A stretch of 64,000 nt of DNA from Sediminibacterium sp. GTDB lineage: Bacteria > Bacteroidota > Bacteroidia > Chitinophagales > Chitinophagaceae. A model generated the notes under the pieces. It did not search any database, was not told where the DNA came from, and saw only the letters and a program-made list of their open reading frames with translations. The position numbers were made by a program, and so were the translations under genes. Positions 24,499 through 33,202 of the stretch are shown here, one piece after another. Every line of letters starts with the position of its first letter. Positions within the stretch are counted from its first letter, which is position 1. The DNA lies in NCBI RefSeq assembly GCF_019264485.1, contig NZ_JAHVAA010000013.1, positions 78,149-142,148 on the forward strand, written 5' to 3'.

Positions 24499-25410
24499 AT
24501 GGTTGATATAACATCAAAGTCAAATACACTCAGGCAGGCAATAGCCACTGCAACACTTACTGTGTCAAAACAGGAGACAATAGATGCTGTACGGAACAAA
24601 CAGGTGCCCAAGGGCGATGTATTTGAGTTTTCCCGTGCTGCCGGTTTACTGGCTATTAAAAAAACCAGTGACCTGATTCCCGATTGTCATCCTTTGCCTA
24701 TTGAATTTGCTTCCATCAAACATGAAATAAACGGGCTCACGATACTTATTACCGTTGAAGTACATACTATTTATAAAACCGGAGTTGAAGTGGAAGCCAT
24801 GCACGGTGCCTCTGTTACCGCATTAACCATGTATGATATGTTGAAGCCATTGGATAAAAACGTTGAAATATCCAATATCAGGCTGGAGCAAAAGAAAGGA
24901 GGTAAGTCTGAGCATTTGCCTGTTGATGCGGGCACATTAACCTGTGCTGTAATTGTTTGTTCCGATACAGTCTCGACCGGAGAGAAAGAAGATGTTTCCG
25001 GCAAAACCATTGTGCAAAAAATGGAGCAACTGGGTGTGAAAGTTTCAGCATACAAGATCATTCCAGACGATATACAACATATACAGGATCAGGTAAAGTC
25101 ATATGCAGAACAAGGTTATAACCTCGTATTGTTTACTGGCGGAACCGGCTTGTCGCCCAGAGATGTAACACCCGATGCCATTGAACCTTTATTAGACAGA
25201 ATTGTTCCGGGTATTATGGAAGCGGCAAGAAATTACGGACAACAGCGAACACCCTATGCTATGTTATCGAGAGGTGTTGCTGGTTATGTAAAAGATACGC
25301 TTGTCATTACCTTGCCCGGATCAGTAAAAGGAGTGAAGGAAACAATGGATGCTATATTTCCATACGTGCTTCATCTCTTTAAAGTGGTCAAAGGAGAGCG
25401 GCATGAATAG
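24499..25410 (+). CDS. moaCB: Bifunctional cPMP synthase / molybdopterin adenylyltransferase (MoaC-MoaB fusion)
   Basis: The 303-residue chain joins two pathway enzymes. Residues about 1-150 are MoaC: MVDITSKSNTLRQAIA, then LIPDCHPLPIEF, then VEAMHGASVTALTMYDMLK with the catalytic Lys/His region. Residues about 155-303 are a MoaB/MogA domain: AVIVCSDTVSTGEKEDVSG, then LFTGGTGLSPRDVTPDA, then LPGSVKGVKE. MoaC works with MoaA at the first step; MoaB adenylylates molybdopterin before MoeA acts. Such moaCB fusions are known in Bacteroidota. It is the last cofactor gene; 135 bases separate it from the second hydroxylase. Confidence 0.93.
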   Translation: MVDITSKSNTLRQAIATATLTVSKQETIDAVRNKQVPKGDVFEFSRAAGLLAIKKTSDLIPDCHPLPIEFASIKHEINGLTILITVEVHTIYKTGVEVEAMHGASVTALTMYDMLKPLDKNVEISNIRLEQKKGGKSEHLPVDAGTLTCAVIVCSDTVSTGEKEDVSGKTIVQKMEQLGVKVSAYKIIPDDIQHIQDQVKSYAEQGYNLVLFTGGTGLSPRDVTPDAIEPLLDRIVPGIMEAARNYGQQRTPYAMLSRGVAGYVKDTLVITLPGSVKGVKETMDAIFPYVLHLFKVVKGERHE

Positions 25411-25545
25411 TCGCTTACCGGAAGGGTAAAACCAGGATAGTGAGGATGAGTTGTTTACAGGAGCCATTGACCGATTTTTGTTCAATTGGCTTTTCTTTTT
25501 CTGAGATAATACTTAGTTTACGAATACTATAAATCCATCTCCCAT

Positions 25546-26010
25546 ATGCCAAAGTATAATTTTACAGTAAATAACAGGCAAGTATCTGTGGAAGCAGATG
25601 CCGACACGCCACTTCTCTGGGTGTTACGCGATCAGTTAAACCTGGTAGGAACCAAGTATGGTTGCGGCGTGGCACAATGTGGAGCCTGTACTATTCATTA
25701 CAACGGAAGCCCGGTTCGTTCATGCCAGTTGCCTGTATCGGCAGTTGGAACAGGTAAAGTGGTAACCATTGAAGGATTGAGTGAAAAGGGAGATCACCCT
25801 GTACAACAGGCATGGGTAGAAATGGATGTGGCTCAGTGCGGTTATTGCCAGTCGGGCCAGATCATGGCTGCAGTGGCTTTACTGAAAAAGAATCCAAAGC
25901 CCAGCGACGAAGAAATTGATTCAACCATTACCAATATCTGCCGTTGCGGTACCAATGTACGCATCCGTAAAGCCATTCACCTGGCTGCATCAAAAGGAGG
26001 TAAGTTATGA
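25546..26010 (+). CDS. Second molybdenum hydroxylase small [2Fe-2S] subunit
   Basis: A 154-residue iron-sulfur subunit and close paralogue of the one at 14831. It has the ferredoxin-type Cys set in GTKYGCGVAQCGACTIH plus PVRSC, and the helical cluster Cys set [11 protein letters not shown] and ICRCGTN. No signal peptide. Its last codon overlaps the start of the large subunit by 4 bases (ATGA), which shows tight coupling. It presumably forms a heterodimer with the 26007 product. The duplication suggests that one cofactor pathway serves two enzymes with different substrates. Confidence 0.93.
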   Translation: MPKYNFTVNNRQVSVEADADTPLLWVLRDQLNLVGTKYGCGVAQCGACTIHYNGSPVRSCQLPVSAVGTGKVVTIEGLSEKGDHPVQQAWVEMDVAQCGYCQSGQIMAAVALLKKNPKPSDEEIDSTITNICRCGTNVRIRKAIHLAASKGGKL

Positions 26011-28115
26011 GTACATCATCTGTATCAAGAAGAAATTTTCTGAGAGTCAGCATGATCGCCGGTGGCGGTATGCTGGTTGGTTTTTCAACATTGGGTAAAG
26101 ATGAAAAGGCAACAATGGATGAAACGCCATTCTCACCCAATGTATATATAAAAATTGCGCCTGATGGTAAAATCACGCTGGTATCGCCCAATCCGGAGAT
26201 TGGTCAGGGCGTAAAAACATCACTGGTGATGCTGATTGCCGAAGAGATGAATGTAGACTGGCAAAAAATACAGGTGGAAATAGCACCACTTGATGCAAAA
26301 TATGGTAGCCAGACAACAGGTGGTAGCGGAGCAGTAAGAAGCCGTTATACACCACTCAGACAAGCAGGTGCTACTGCGAGGGTATTGTTGATAGCTGCTG
26401 CTGCAGATACCTGGGGTGTTGCTGCGGCTGATTGTTATGCGGAGAATGGTTTTGTAGTGAGTAAAATAGCGGGCAAAAAACTTTCTTTTGGTGAGCTGGC
26501 AACCAAAGCGGCTTCCATGCCGGTGCCGGCCAATGTTCCATTAAAAGATCCGAAAGAGTTCAAGATCATCGGCACGCGTGTAAAAGATGTGGATGCACAA
26601 GCCATCGTTACAGGAAAACCTTTATTTGGAATTGATACAAGACGAGAGGGAATGTTATTTGCTGTTGTGGCAAGACCACCGGCACACGGAAAAAAACTGC
26701 AGTCATTTGATGACAGTGCAGCATTAAAAATAACAGGGGTGAAAAAAGTAGTACAGGTAAAGAGTAGTGTAGCTGTACTGGCAACTTCTACCTGGGCCGC
26801 CATCAAAGGAAGAGCCGCATTAAAAATAAATTGGGAAGATGCTGCTAAACTGGAAAGTACTACCGATCATGATAAAGCATTCAGGGAATTATTGAGTAAA
26901 CCTGCTGCTACCCCTAACCGCAATGACGGAGATGTGGATACAGCCATGGCATCTGCCTCAAAAGTACTGGATGTGTATTATGAAGTACCTGTATTATCGC
27001 ATGCGCAGATGGAACCATTGAATTTCTATGCAGATGTACGTGATGGTAAAGCAGAACTATACGGACCCACGCAAGTGCCACAAAATTTAGTTGCTACAGT
27101 TGCCAGAGAACTGAATATACCTCCGGCCAATATTACATTAGGCTTGCCCAGACAGGGTGGTGGATTTGGCAGAAAGCTACGTCCTGATAACGGCGTAGAA
27201 GCAGCATTGATTTCTCAGGCAGCACAATGTCCTGTTCAGGTGCAGTGGACGCGTGAAGATGATATGCAGAACGATTTCTATCGCGCCAGCGGAATGTTCC
27301 GCTTTAAAGCTGCAGTTAAAGATGGTAACCTGGAAGCATGGCAACAATCATTTGCCTGTTTGGGTAATGGAAGAAGCCCCGACACTTATCCGGCAGGCGC
27401 ATTGAAAAACCTACGGATTGAAAGTTATAGTTTACCTACTAATATTCCCACAGGACCGTGGCGTGCACCAACACATAATGTGCAGGCTTTTGCCAATGAA
27501 TGTTTTATGGATGAAGTAGCCACAGAGCTGAAAAAAGATCCGGTGGCATTTCGTCTTGAATTGCTGAAAAAGGCAAAGGAACAACCAGTAGGCCGACTGG
27601 CTTATGATCCGGATAAGTTTATCAGTGTCATAGAGTTGGTTGCCAAAATGTGTAACTGGGGGAAAACACCCGCAAATACCTACCGTGGATTTTCAACCTG
27701 GTTCTCTTTCAATAGTTATGTGGCACAGGTCGTAGAAATTCAAATGGAGAAAGGAAAACCCAAAATAACAAAAGTTTACTGTGCAGTTCATTGCGGCAGG
27801 GTAGTGAACCTGAGTGGCGCCGAAAACCAGGTGCAGGGCGCCGTGGTTGATGGATTGGGACATGCCATGTATACTAAACTCACATTCCAGAATGGAGCGG
27901 CAGTTCAAACCAATTTCGGTCCCTATAATTTTGTAAGAATGCGCAACACACCATTAGATGTAGTAGTAGGATTTGTGCCTTCTGAAGAAAACCCTACCGG
28001 ATTGGGAGAACCAGGACTGCCACCAATTGCACCCGCATTGGCGAATGCCCTGTTCGCTGCAACTGGCAAACGTTTCAGAAGAATGCCTTTTACAGATGAT
28101 ATACAGTTTGCATAA
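26007..28115 (+). CDS. Second molybdopterin-binding large subunit (IorB-type)
   Basis: A 702-residue catalytic subunit with a Tat-type leader (SRRNFLRVSMIAGGGMLVGF) and the family motifs GQGVKTSLVMLIAEEMN, QTTGGSGAVRSRYTPL, RQGGGFGRKL and GLGEPGLPPIAPAL, with the catalytic Glu. It is clearly homologous to the 15337 product but differs through the substrate-pocket half (for example GPWRAPTHNVQAF against MWWRSVYASTNGF). So it probably acts on another aldehyde or heterocycle. A word-like palindrome follows as a terminator at 28131-28187. Confidence 0.92.
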   Translation: MSTSSVSRRNFLRVSMIAGGGMLVGFSTLGKDEKATMDETPFSPNVYIKIAPDGKITLVSPNPEIGQGVKTSLVMLIAEEMNVDWQKIQVEIAPLDAKYGSQTTGGSGAVRSRYTPLRQAGATARVLLIAAAADTWGVAAADCYAENGFVVSKIAGKKLSFGELATKAASMPVPANVPLKDPKEFKIIGTRVKDVDAQAIVTGKPLFGIDTRREGMLFAVVARPPAHGKKLQSFDDSAALKITGVKKVVQVKSSVAVLATSTWAAIKGRAALKINWEDAAKLESTTDHDKAFRELLSKPAATPNRNDGDVDTAMASASKVLDVYYEVPVLSHAQMEPLNFYADVRDGKAELYGPTQVPQNLVATVARELNIPPANITLGLPRQGGGFGRKLRPDNGVEAALISQAAQCPVQVQWTREDDMQNDFYRASGMFRFKAAVKDGNLEAWQQSFACLGNGRSPDTYPAGALKNLRIESYSLPTNIPTGPWRAPTHNVQAFANECFMDEVATELKKDPVAFRLELLKKAKEQPVGRLAYDPDKFISVIELVAKMCNWGKTPANTYRGFSTWFSFNSYVAQVVEIQMEKGKPKITKVYCAVHCGRVVNLSGAENQVQGAVVDGLGHAMYTKLTFQNGAAVQTNFGPYNFVRMRNTPLDVVVGFVPSEENPTGLGEPGLPPIAPALANALFAATGKRFRRMPFTDDIQFA

Positions 28116-28130
28116 AAAAGAATTGCCACT

Positions 28131-28187
28131 GAAAGCACAGAAATACACTGAATAATTCTGTGTTCTTCTGTGCGCTCAGTGGCAATA
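28131..28187. terminator. Imperfect palindromic terminator/repeat (CACAGAA words)
   Basis: ATTGCCACTGAAAGCACAGAA at the left pairs with TTCTGTGCGCTCAGTGGCAAT at the right, with a loop made of further CACTGAATAATTCTGTG words. It lies between convergent genes and can serve both strands. Related CACAGATT words form the hairpins at 46345 and 61617. Confidence 0.6.
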
Positions 28188-28227
28188 AAACTACTATCGA
28201 AAATCATATCCGACATCAGACATTTTC

Positions 28228-28953
28228 TTATTTCGCTCCAAACACCTTCTTCAAAATATCACTGGTTCTCGCCAGCGGATTTTTCCTGATTTCTTTTTCT
28301 TCCACTGCTACCTGATAAAAAATACCACTCATAGCACGTTCTGTTACATATGCCGATAAATCAGGATTGAGTTTCTGACGAACCAATGGTAATTTATTAT
28401 AACTGGTGACCAAACTGTTCCAGTGTTTCGTGGCATCTACTTTTTGCAAAGAAGTTTCAATCACCGGCCTGAATGCTTCGGTAAGCGGATTGGTTGTTTT
28501 AGATTTCAGGTAAGCAGTAGCTGCAGTATCTGATCCTTTCAATATACCCACTGCATCCTGAAAACTCATTTGCTTGATGGCATCTGCAAAAATGGGAGCG
28601 GCGCTTTTGCAGGCATCTTCAGCAGCACGGTTCATGCTCAGGATGGCTTCATCAACCTGTTTACCAAGTCCAACACTTCTCAGTGTTTTTTCTACTTTTT
28701 GAGCTTCAGGGGGTAGTAATATTTTCAAAGCTGCGTTGGCAAAAAAACCATCCGTCTGTGCCAATAAGTTCGACCCTTTTAATGAACCCTGCACCAGGGC
28801 TTCTTTTAAACCCGCCACAATATCATCATTAGCCAAACCGGTCTGGTTACCTGATACCGCATTTTTGGCTTTATTCAGTAACCCACCCAATTTCTGGGCA
28901 TCTGTGTTTAGCTGCAGGATAATTAAAACAAGTAGTGTAAGGATTCTTTTCAT
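28228..28953 (-). CDS. DUF4197 domain-containing exported protein
   Basis: A 241-residue protein with a signal peptide (MKRILTLLVLIILQLNTDAQ). An all-helical DUF4197 region follows: GLKEALVQGSLKGSNLLAQTD, then KILLPPEAQKVEKTLRSVG, then MSFQDAVGILKGSDTAATAYL, then the repeat-like PLTEAFRPVIETSLQKV. The family is widespread in Bacteroidota and Proteobacteria and its function is not known. It probably lies in the periplasm. A promoter box is visible at 29001-29008. No functional link to the molybdenum block is evident; the genes are convergent. Confidence 0.85.
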   Translation of the reverse strand: MKRILTLLVLIILQLNTDAQKLGGLLNKAKNAVSGNQTGLANDDIVAGLKEALVQGSLKGSNLLAQTDGFFANAALKILLPPEAQKVEKTLRSVGLGKQVDEAILSMNRAAEDACKSAAPIFADAIKQMSFQDAVGILKGSDTAATAYLKSKTTNPLTEAFRPVIETSLQKVDATKHWNSLVTSYNKLPLVRQKLNPDLSAYVTERAMSGIFYQVAVEEKEIRKNPLARTSDILKKVFGAK

Positions 28954-29000
28954 GCTTCTTTTTTATAACTTGTTCAAAAATGATACCAAATCGGTCGTTT

Positions 29001-29027
29001 CAAAAATAAACCCTCTGATCAGAACAA
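29001..29027 (-). promoter_or_regulatory. Promoter of the DUF4197 gene (TATTTTTG, with TTG upstream)
   Basis: On the minus strand the -7 box TATTTTTG covers 29008-29001. A TTG at 29027-29025 is separated from it by 16 bases. Both fit the Bacteroidota promoter pattern. The leader to the ATG would be about 40 bases. Confidence 0.5.
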
Positions 29028-29130
29028 GATGTGAAGAATACCTTATAAATCACCTGGATAAGTGATAAAATGGACGGACGGTTGAAAGGAAGTTCATTTA
29101 GCGCTTATCTTGGTACATAAAATATTTCGC

Positions 29131-29643
29131 ATGAAACAACTGTTTAGCCTTGTATTTCTTTCTTTTCTGGTGCTGACCGCTATTAATGGAGATGCACAGA
29201 CCAGTACATTTATATTGATGCGCCATGCAGAAAAAGATACGAGCGCACAGGGATCAACCATGATGCAGGCCGATCCGAAATTAAGTCCGGAAGGTGAAGC
29301 ACGGGCCGCACGCATTCCTGAAGTATTAAAAACATTTGCTCCGGATGCTATTTATTCCACCAATTTTATCCGAACCAAATCAACCGTAACGCCACTTTCA
29401 AAAAAGACAGGTAAGGAAATACAGGTGTATGATCACCGTAACCTGAAAGGATTTGCCGAAGAACTCCTCAAAATGGAGGGTAAGACAGTAGTGGTAGCGG
29501 GTCATTCCAATTCAACACCCATGTTGGTGAATATGCTGATCAAGGAGAATAAATTCCCAAACCTCGATGAATCGGTTTACGATACCTATTGGGTAGTAAC
29601 CGTTAAAGATGGTAAGGCTGAAGCTAAGCAAATGAAGTATTAG
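29131..29643 (+). CDS. Exported histidine phosphatase family protein
   Basis: A 170-residue branch-1 histidine phosphatase. A signal peptide (KQLFSLVFLSFLVLTAINGDA) is followed by FILMRHAEKDTS, where the His in RHA is the phospho-acceptor. IYSTNFIRTKSTVTPLS contributes the second Arg, and VVVAGHSNSTPMLVN gives the second catalytic His. The short length matches SixA/phosphatase-like members rather than phosphoglycerate mutase. Substrate unknown; periplasmic location expected. ATG 29131 is chosen since it gives a clean signal peptide. It is followed closely by the prfC promoter. Confidence 0.85.
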   Translation: MKQLFSLVFLSFLVLTAINGDAQTSTFILMRHAEKDTSAQGSTMMQADPKLSPEGEARAARIPEVLKTFAPDAIYSTNFIRTKSTVTPLSKKTGKEIQVYDHRNLKGFAEELLKMEGKTVVVAGHSNSTPMLVNMLIKENKFPNLDESVYDTYWVVTVKDGKAEAKQMKY

Positions 29644-29646
29644 GCC

Positions 29647-29675
29647 TTGTCTTTCCCTTACAAATCATAACTTTG
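29647..29675 (+). promoter_or_regulatory. Strong Bacteroidota promoter of prfC
   Basis: TTG at 29647-29649 and TAACTTTG at 29668-29675 are 18 bases apart, matching the -33/-7 consensus. Transcription should begin near 29682. The whole 29687-29805 inverted repeat would then be the 5' leader of prfC mRNA. Confidence 0.65.
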
Positions 29676-29686
29676 CGGGCTGAAAA

Positions 29687-29805
29687 GTCCGAAAGTCAGG
29701 AAGACCGAAAGTCAGGGAGTCCGAAAGTCCGAGGAAACTGTCAGTAGTTTTCAGTTCTTCCGGACTCCCTGACTTGCGGCCTTTCGGTCTTCCCGACTTT
29801 CGGAC
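29687..29805. repeat. Long imperfect palindrome of GTCCGAAAGTC words in the prfC leader
   Basis: The left arm (29687-29723) is made of GTCCGAAAGTC, GACCGAAAGTC and GGGAGTCCG words. The right arm (29761-29805) is its near-complement: CGGACTCCCTGACTT, then CTTTCGGTCTTCC, then GACTTTCGGAC, with one extra GCGGC. The stem ends 8 bases before the prfC ATG. Similar words occur at 51916 and 63919. Confidence 0.8.
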
Positions 29806-29813
29806 CTATCATT

Positions 29814-31400
29814 ATGAAGTACGAAAAAGAGATCAACCGCCGCAAAACATTTGCCATTATTTCCCACCCCGATGCGGGTAAAACTACATTGACAGAAAAA
29901 CTGTTACTGTTTGGTGGTGCCATTCAAACAGCAGGTGCCGTTAAAAGTAACAAGATCAAGAAGCATGCGACTTCCGATTTTATGGAAATCGAAAGACAAA
30001 GAGGTATCTCGGTAGCCACTTCGGTTATGTCTTTTGAGTACAGCAATACATTGATAAATCTCTTGGATACACCGGGTCACAAAGATTTCGCAGAAGATAC
30101 TTACCGAACCCTTACTGCTGTAGACAGTGTAATACTGGTAGTAGACAGTGTGAATGGGGTTGAAGACCAGACCCGGAGACTGATGGAAGTATGTCGCATG
30201 CGCGATACACCGGTAATCGTATTCATCAATAAAATGGATCGTGACGGAAAGAATCGTTTTGATTTGTTGGAAGAGATTGAAAAAGAACTGCATATTTCAC
30301 TTCACCCCATGACCTGGCCCATTAATAGTGGAAAGGAATTTAAAGGAGTTTATAACCTGCACGATAAGAGTCTGCGTTTGTTTACGGCCAGTACCAAGGC
30401 CGATGATGATGATACCATTGCCATTGATGATCTTTCTTCTGCTTTACTGGATGAAAAAGTAGGAGAAAAAGATGCAGCACAGTTACGTGAAGATGTAGAA
30501 CTGATAGATGGAGTATATGGTGAGTTGAAAGTGGATGATTATCTCACTGCTAAAATAGCTCCAGTATTTTTTGGTAGTGCCGTGAATAATTTCGGTGTGA
30601 AAGAAATGCTCGATGCGTTTATTCGTATTGCACCAGTGCCCAGAAGCAGAAATACATCAGCCAGAACGGTAGAAGTAGGAGAAGAAAAATTCAGTGGCTT
30701 TATTTTTAAGATACATGCCAATCTCGATCCCAAACACCGCGACCGTATTGCTTTTATGCGTGTTTGCAGCGGCAGGTTTGAAAGGAACAAGTATTACCAT
30801 CATGTAAGACTTGATAAGGATATGCGTTTCAGTAATCCATACAGTTTTATGGCCAGGAGCAAGGATGTAATAGAAGATGCTTATGCAGGTGATGTGGTGG
30901 GTTTATTTGATACCGGTAATTTTAAAATAGGGGATACGCTTACAGAAGGAGAGGATTTTTATTTTACAGGGATTCCTACTTTTTCACCTGAAATATTTAA
31001 AGAACTGGTGAATAAGGACCCGATGAAAACCAAACAACTTGAAAAAGGCATCAGTCAATTGACAGATGAAGGTGTGGCGCAATTGTTTACACAGTTTGGA
31101 GGCAATAAAAAAATCATTGGCTGTGTGGGTGAACTGCAGTTTGAAGTCATTCAGTACAGGTTATTGCAGGAGTATGGTGCCGCCTGCGAATTCAGGACAC
31201 TGCCTTTTTATAAAGCCTGCTGGCTTACCAGTACTGACCAGAAAAAACTCGATGATTTTCTTCGGTTTAAACAACAGAATTCGGCAGAAGATAAAGACGG
31301 GCATCCCGTATATCTTGCACAAAGTGAATGGTTCCTGAATACGGAGATCACTAATAATCCGGATATCAAGTTCCATTTCTCCAGCGAAATACATAAATAA
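29814..31400 (+). CDS. prfC: Peptide chain release factor 3 (RF3)
   Basis: A 528-residue translational GTPase. The P-loop is in [18 protein letters not shown], followed by the switch region [25 protein letters not shown] and NKMDRDG. The C-terminal part has the RF3-specific domains ([18 protein letters not shown] region, [20 protein letters not shown]). It removes RF1/RF2 from ribosomes after peptide release. Length and order are standard. The start codon lies only 8 bases after a long palindromic repeat in its leader, which could make translation initiation depend on hairpin melting. Confidence 0.95.
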   Translation: MKYEKEINRRKTFAIISHPDAGKTTLTEKLLLFGGAIQTAGAVKSNKIKKHATSDFMEIERQRGISVATSVMSFEYSNTLINLLDTPGHKDFAEDTYRTLTAVDSVILVVDSVNGVEDQTRRLMEVCRMRDTPVIVFINKMDRDGKNRFDLLEEIEKELHISLHPMTWPINSGKEFKGVYNLHDKSLRLFTASTKADDDDTIAIDDLSSALLDEKVGEKDAAQLREDVELIDGVYGELKVDDYLTAKIAPVFFGSAVNNFGVKEMLDAFIRIAPVPRSRNTSARTVEVGEEKFSGFIFKIHANLDPKHRDRIAFMRVCSGRFERNKYYHHVRLDKDMRFSNPYSFMARSKDVIEDAYAGDVVGLFDTGNFKIGDTLTEGEDFYFTGIPTFSPEIFKELVNKDPMKTKQLEKGISQLTDEGVAQLFTQFGGNKKIIGCVGELQFEVIQYRLLQEYGAACEFRTLPFYKACWLTSTDQKKLDDFLRFKQQNSAEDKDGHPVYLAQSEWFLNTEITNNPDIKFHFSSEIHK

Positions 31401-31501
31401 ATCTCTGCGAATCTTCTCGATAGGAATCCTGAGGACTGTGTTCTCCTTTCTCTGCGGTGAATGTACCAGAATGCTCACCGCCGAGAAAGGAGATAGCGCA
31501 G
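31401..31501. repeat. Palindromic element with TCTCTGCGG words after prfC
   Basis: TCTCCTTTCTCTGCGGTGA (31442-31460) pairs with TCACCGCCGAGAAAGGAGA (31475-31493) with one mismatch and a 14-base loop. Outer bases ATCTCTGCG at 31401 and CGCAGAT at 31496 extend the stem after an interruption. It sits between convergent prfC and the histidine kinase gene and may act as a two-way terminator. Confidence 0.65.
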
Positions 31502-31515
31502 ATAAACCGCAGGGG

Positions 31516-32568
31516 TTAATTAGCAATGGGCAATTGAATCGTAAATACGGCACCCTGGTTTTTACCTTCACTGAAAGCAGCAATCATGCCACCGTGGTTT
31601 TGAATAACTTTACGGGTAAGGTAGAGCCCCACACCTGATGATACTTCGCCATCGGTACCCATTTTTCCTTCAGAAGTAAATTTTTGGAAAAGTAATGCTG
31701 CTTTTCCTGTGTCAAACCCAATTCCTTTATCGGCAACCAGTAAATGAATATGACCACTGAATACATGAATTTTCACAATCACTTCGCCACCCCGATGTGA
31801 AAACTTGATGGCATTGCCTATAATATTGGAAATAGCCTGCGATAATAAACGGCTGTTACATTTTACCTGAATAGCAGGGACCGGGTGAACAGAGAGCTGA
31901 ATCTGTTTTCTTACAGCAGACAACTGCTGCATATCAATTGACAGTGATAAGATATCAGCAATATTTCTGGCTTCAAAAACATGGGATATTTCATCTTCTT
32001 TTCCTGTTTCTAGTATTTGAATGATGTCCTTAATAAATATCAATTGTTCTTCTGCCATTTTTTGAATGATGGCACCATATTTTGCAGAAAGTTCCTCGCT
32101 TTTTTCTGATTGTAATAATTCTCCCAAACCAATTAACTGGGTAAAAGGGGTTCGGAGATCGTGTGATAATAAGGTCAGTATATCTTTTCGTTCTTTTAAC
32201 AAGGCATCCATGGAATCGATAGCAATCTGCACCTGTTGCAATAATTGTCCGGCTTCATCGGTATAATGAACCGGTAAACTCGGAATGACCTTCTTTCGGG
32301 TATAATCCTGTAATGCATTTTTAGCCTGAAGTATTGGCCATAAAAGGCTTTTTAGTAATAAGAGGGTTAAACCAGTTGCAATGAGTGTAGCAGCTAAGGC
32401 TACCAATATTACATTCCAGCCTTTTAGTGGTATCCAGTCAAACACCACAGCCATAATAAGCACAATGAGAGGTATATGCACACCAATAAAAGCAATAAAT
32501 AAGAACTTCAACGTGTAATTTGAAGACAAAAAACCAGGTCGGGAGAAAAAATGGTAAACATTTTTCAT
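31516..32568 (-). CDS. Membrane sensor histidine kinase (orphan)
   Basis: A 350-residue kinase. Two transmembrane helices near residues 22-45 and 52-73 are separated by only a few residues, so there is almost no external sensor domain. A linker is followed by the phospho-acceptor block LLSHDLRTPFTQLIGLGELL (His in SHD). The ATPase domain has NIIGNAIKFSHRGG, VADKGIGFDTGKA and GVGLYLTRKVIQNHGG. No response regulator lies beside it. The signal may be sensed in the membrane. Its end abuts a two-way palindrome shared with prfC. Confidence 0.88.
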   Translation of the reverse strand: MKNVYHFFSRPGFLSSNYTLKFLFIAFIGVHIPLIVLIMAVVFDWIPLKGWNVILVALAATLIATGLTLLLLKSLLWPILQAKNALQDYTRKKVIPSLPVHYTDEAGQLLQQVQIAIDSMDALLKERKDILTLLSHDLRTPFTQLIGLGELLQSEKSEELSAKYGAIIQKMAEEQLIFIKDIIQILETGKEDEISHVFEARNIADILSLSIDMQQLSAVRKQIQLSVHPVPAIQVKCNSRLLSQAISNIIGNAIKFSHRGGEVIVKIHVFSGHIHLLVADKGIGFDTGKAALLFQKFTSEGKMGTDGEVSSGVGLYLTRKVIQNHGGMIAAFSEGKNQGAVFTIQLPIAN

Positions 32569-32650
32569 AAAATAGTAGCTAACGATTGCATTACAAAAAT
32601 GCTTTCTTTGTACCGTATCGGGTCATAAAAAATTAAAAAAAGATTAAACA

Positions 32651-33181
32651 GTGGATTTATTCGTAACTAATAATCTGATTATCAGGCAATTTGATCGATC
32701 TGATGCGGAGGCATTTTATCAATTAAATAGCCACCCTGAAGTAATGCGTTATATCCGACCGGTAAAAAGCAGAGAGGAATGTGATGCTTTTTTACTTGAA
32801 AATATTCAGTTATACCAAACTGGGTCTGCTATTGGCAGGTATTATGTTGGTGAAAAAGGATCACAGACTTTTGCCGGTACCTTTTCGGTGCTGATGATGC
32901 CCGACCGTGAAGCTTTGCATATTGGTTATGCCCTGATGCCCTGGGCACAGGGAAGAGGATGGGCAAAGGAATTATTGTTTGCAGGGCTTCAATGGCTGGT
33001 AACTCAGAGTGAGAGACCTGAAATTTTTGCCATTACCGAACCTGCCAACCTGCCATCGGTGGCATTGTTGCAAAAAGCTGATTTTCAACGGCAAGCCGAT
33101 ATGATGGATCATGGCAAAAACCTGAATGTATTTATGATTCAACGTTCCTTTCTGCTGCAGCAACAGGTGTCTGCCACCTAA
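32651..33181 (+). CDS. GNAT-family acetyltransferase (RimJ/RimL type)
   Basis: A 176-residue N-acetyltransferase. NNLIIRQFDRSDAEAFYQLN is the typical opening of RimJ/RimL-like proteins, and HIGYALMPWAQGRGWAKELL is the acetyl-CoA-binding stretch, with PSVALLQKADFQ near the end. The start is GTG. The target (ribosomal protein N-terminus or small molecule) cannot be predicted. The next gene, rimO, starts 22 bases later from its own promoter box within the short gap. Cytoplasmic. Confidence 0.85.
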   Translation: MDLFVTNNLIIRQFDRSDAEAFYQLNSHPEVMRYIRPVKSREECDAFLLENIQLYQTGSAIGRYYVGEKGSQTFAGTFSVLMMPDREALHIGYALMPWAQGRGWAKELLFAGLQWLVTQSERPEIFAITEPANLPSVALLQKADFQRQADMMDHGKNLNVFMIQRSFLLQQQVSAT

Positions 33182-33185
33182 TTAC

Positions 33186-33193
33186 TACCTTTG
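33186..33193 (+). promoter_or_regulatory. -7 box of rimO (TACCTTTG)
   Basis: TACCTTTG followed by CCGCC matches the Bacteroidota consensus exactly and lies 9 bases before the ATG at 33203, so the leader would be very short. No clear TTG was found 17-19 bases upstream. Confidence 0.55.
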
Positions 33194-33202
33194 CCGCCAC
33201 GT

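Noticed and set aside
29687..29805. CRISPR-like array in the prfC leader
   Set aside because: Repeats are unequal in length and arranged as a palindrome, not as direct repeats with unique spacers; no cas genes are present.
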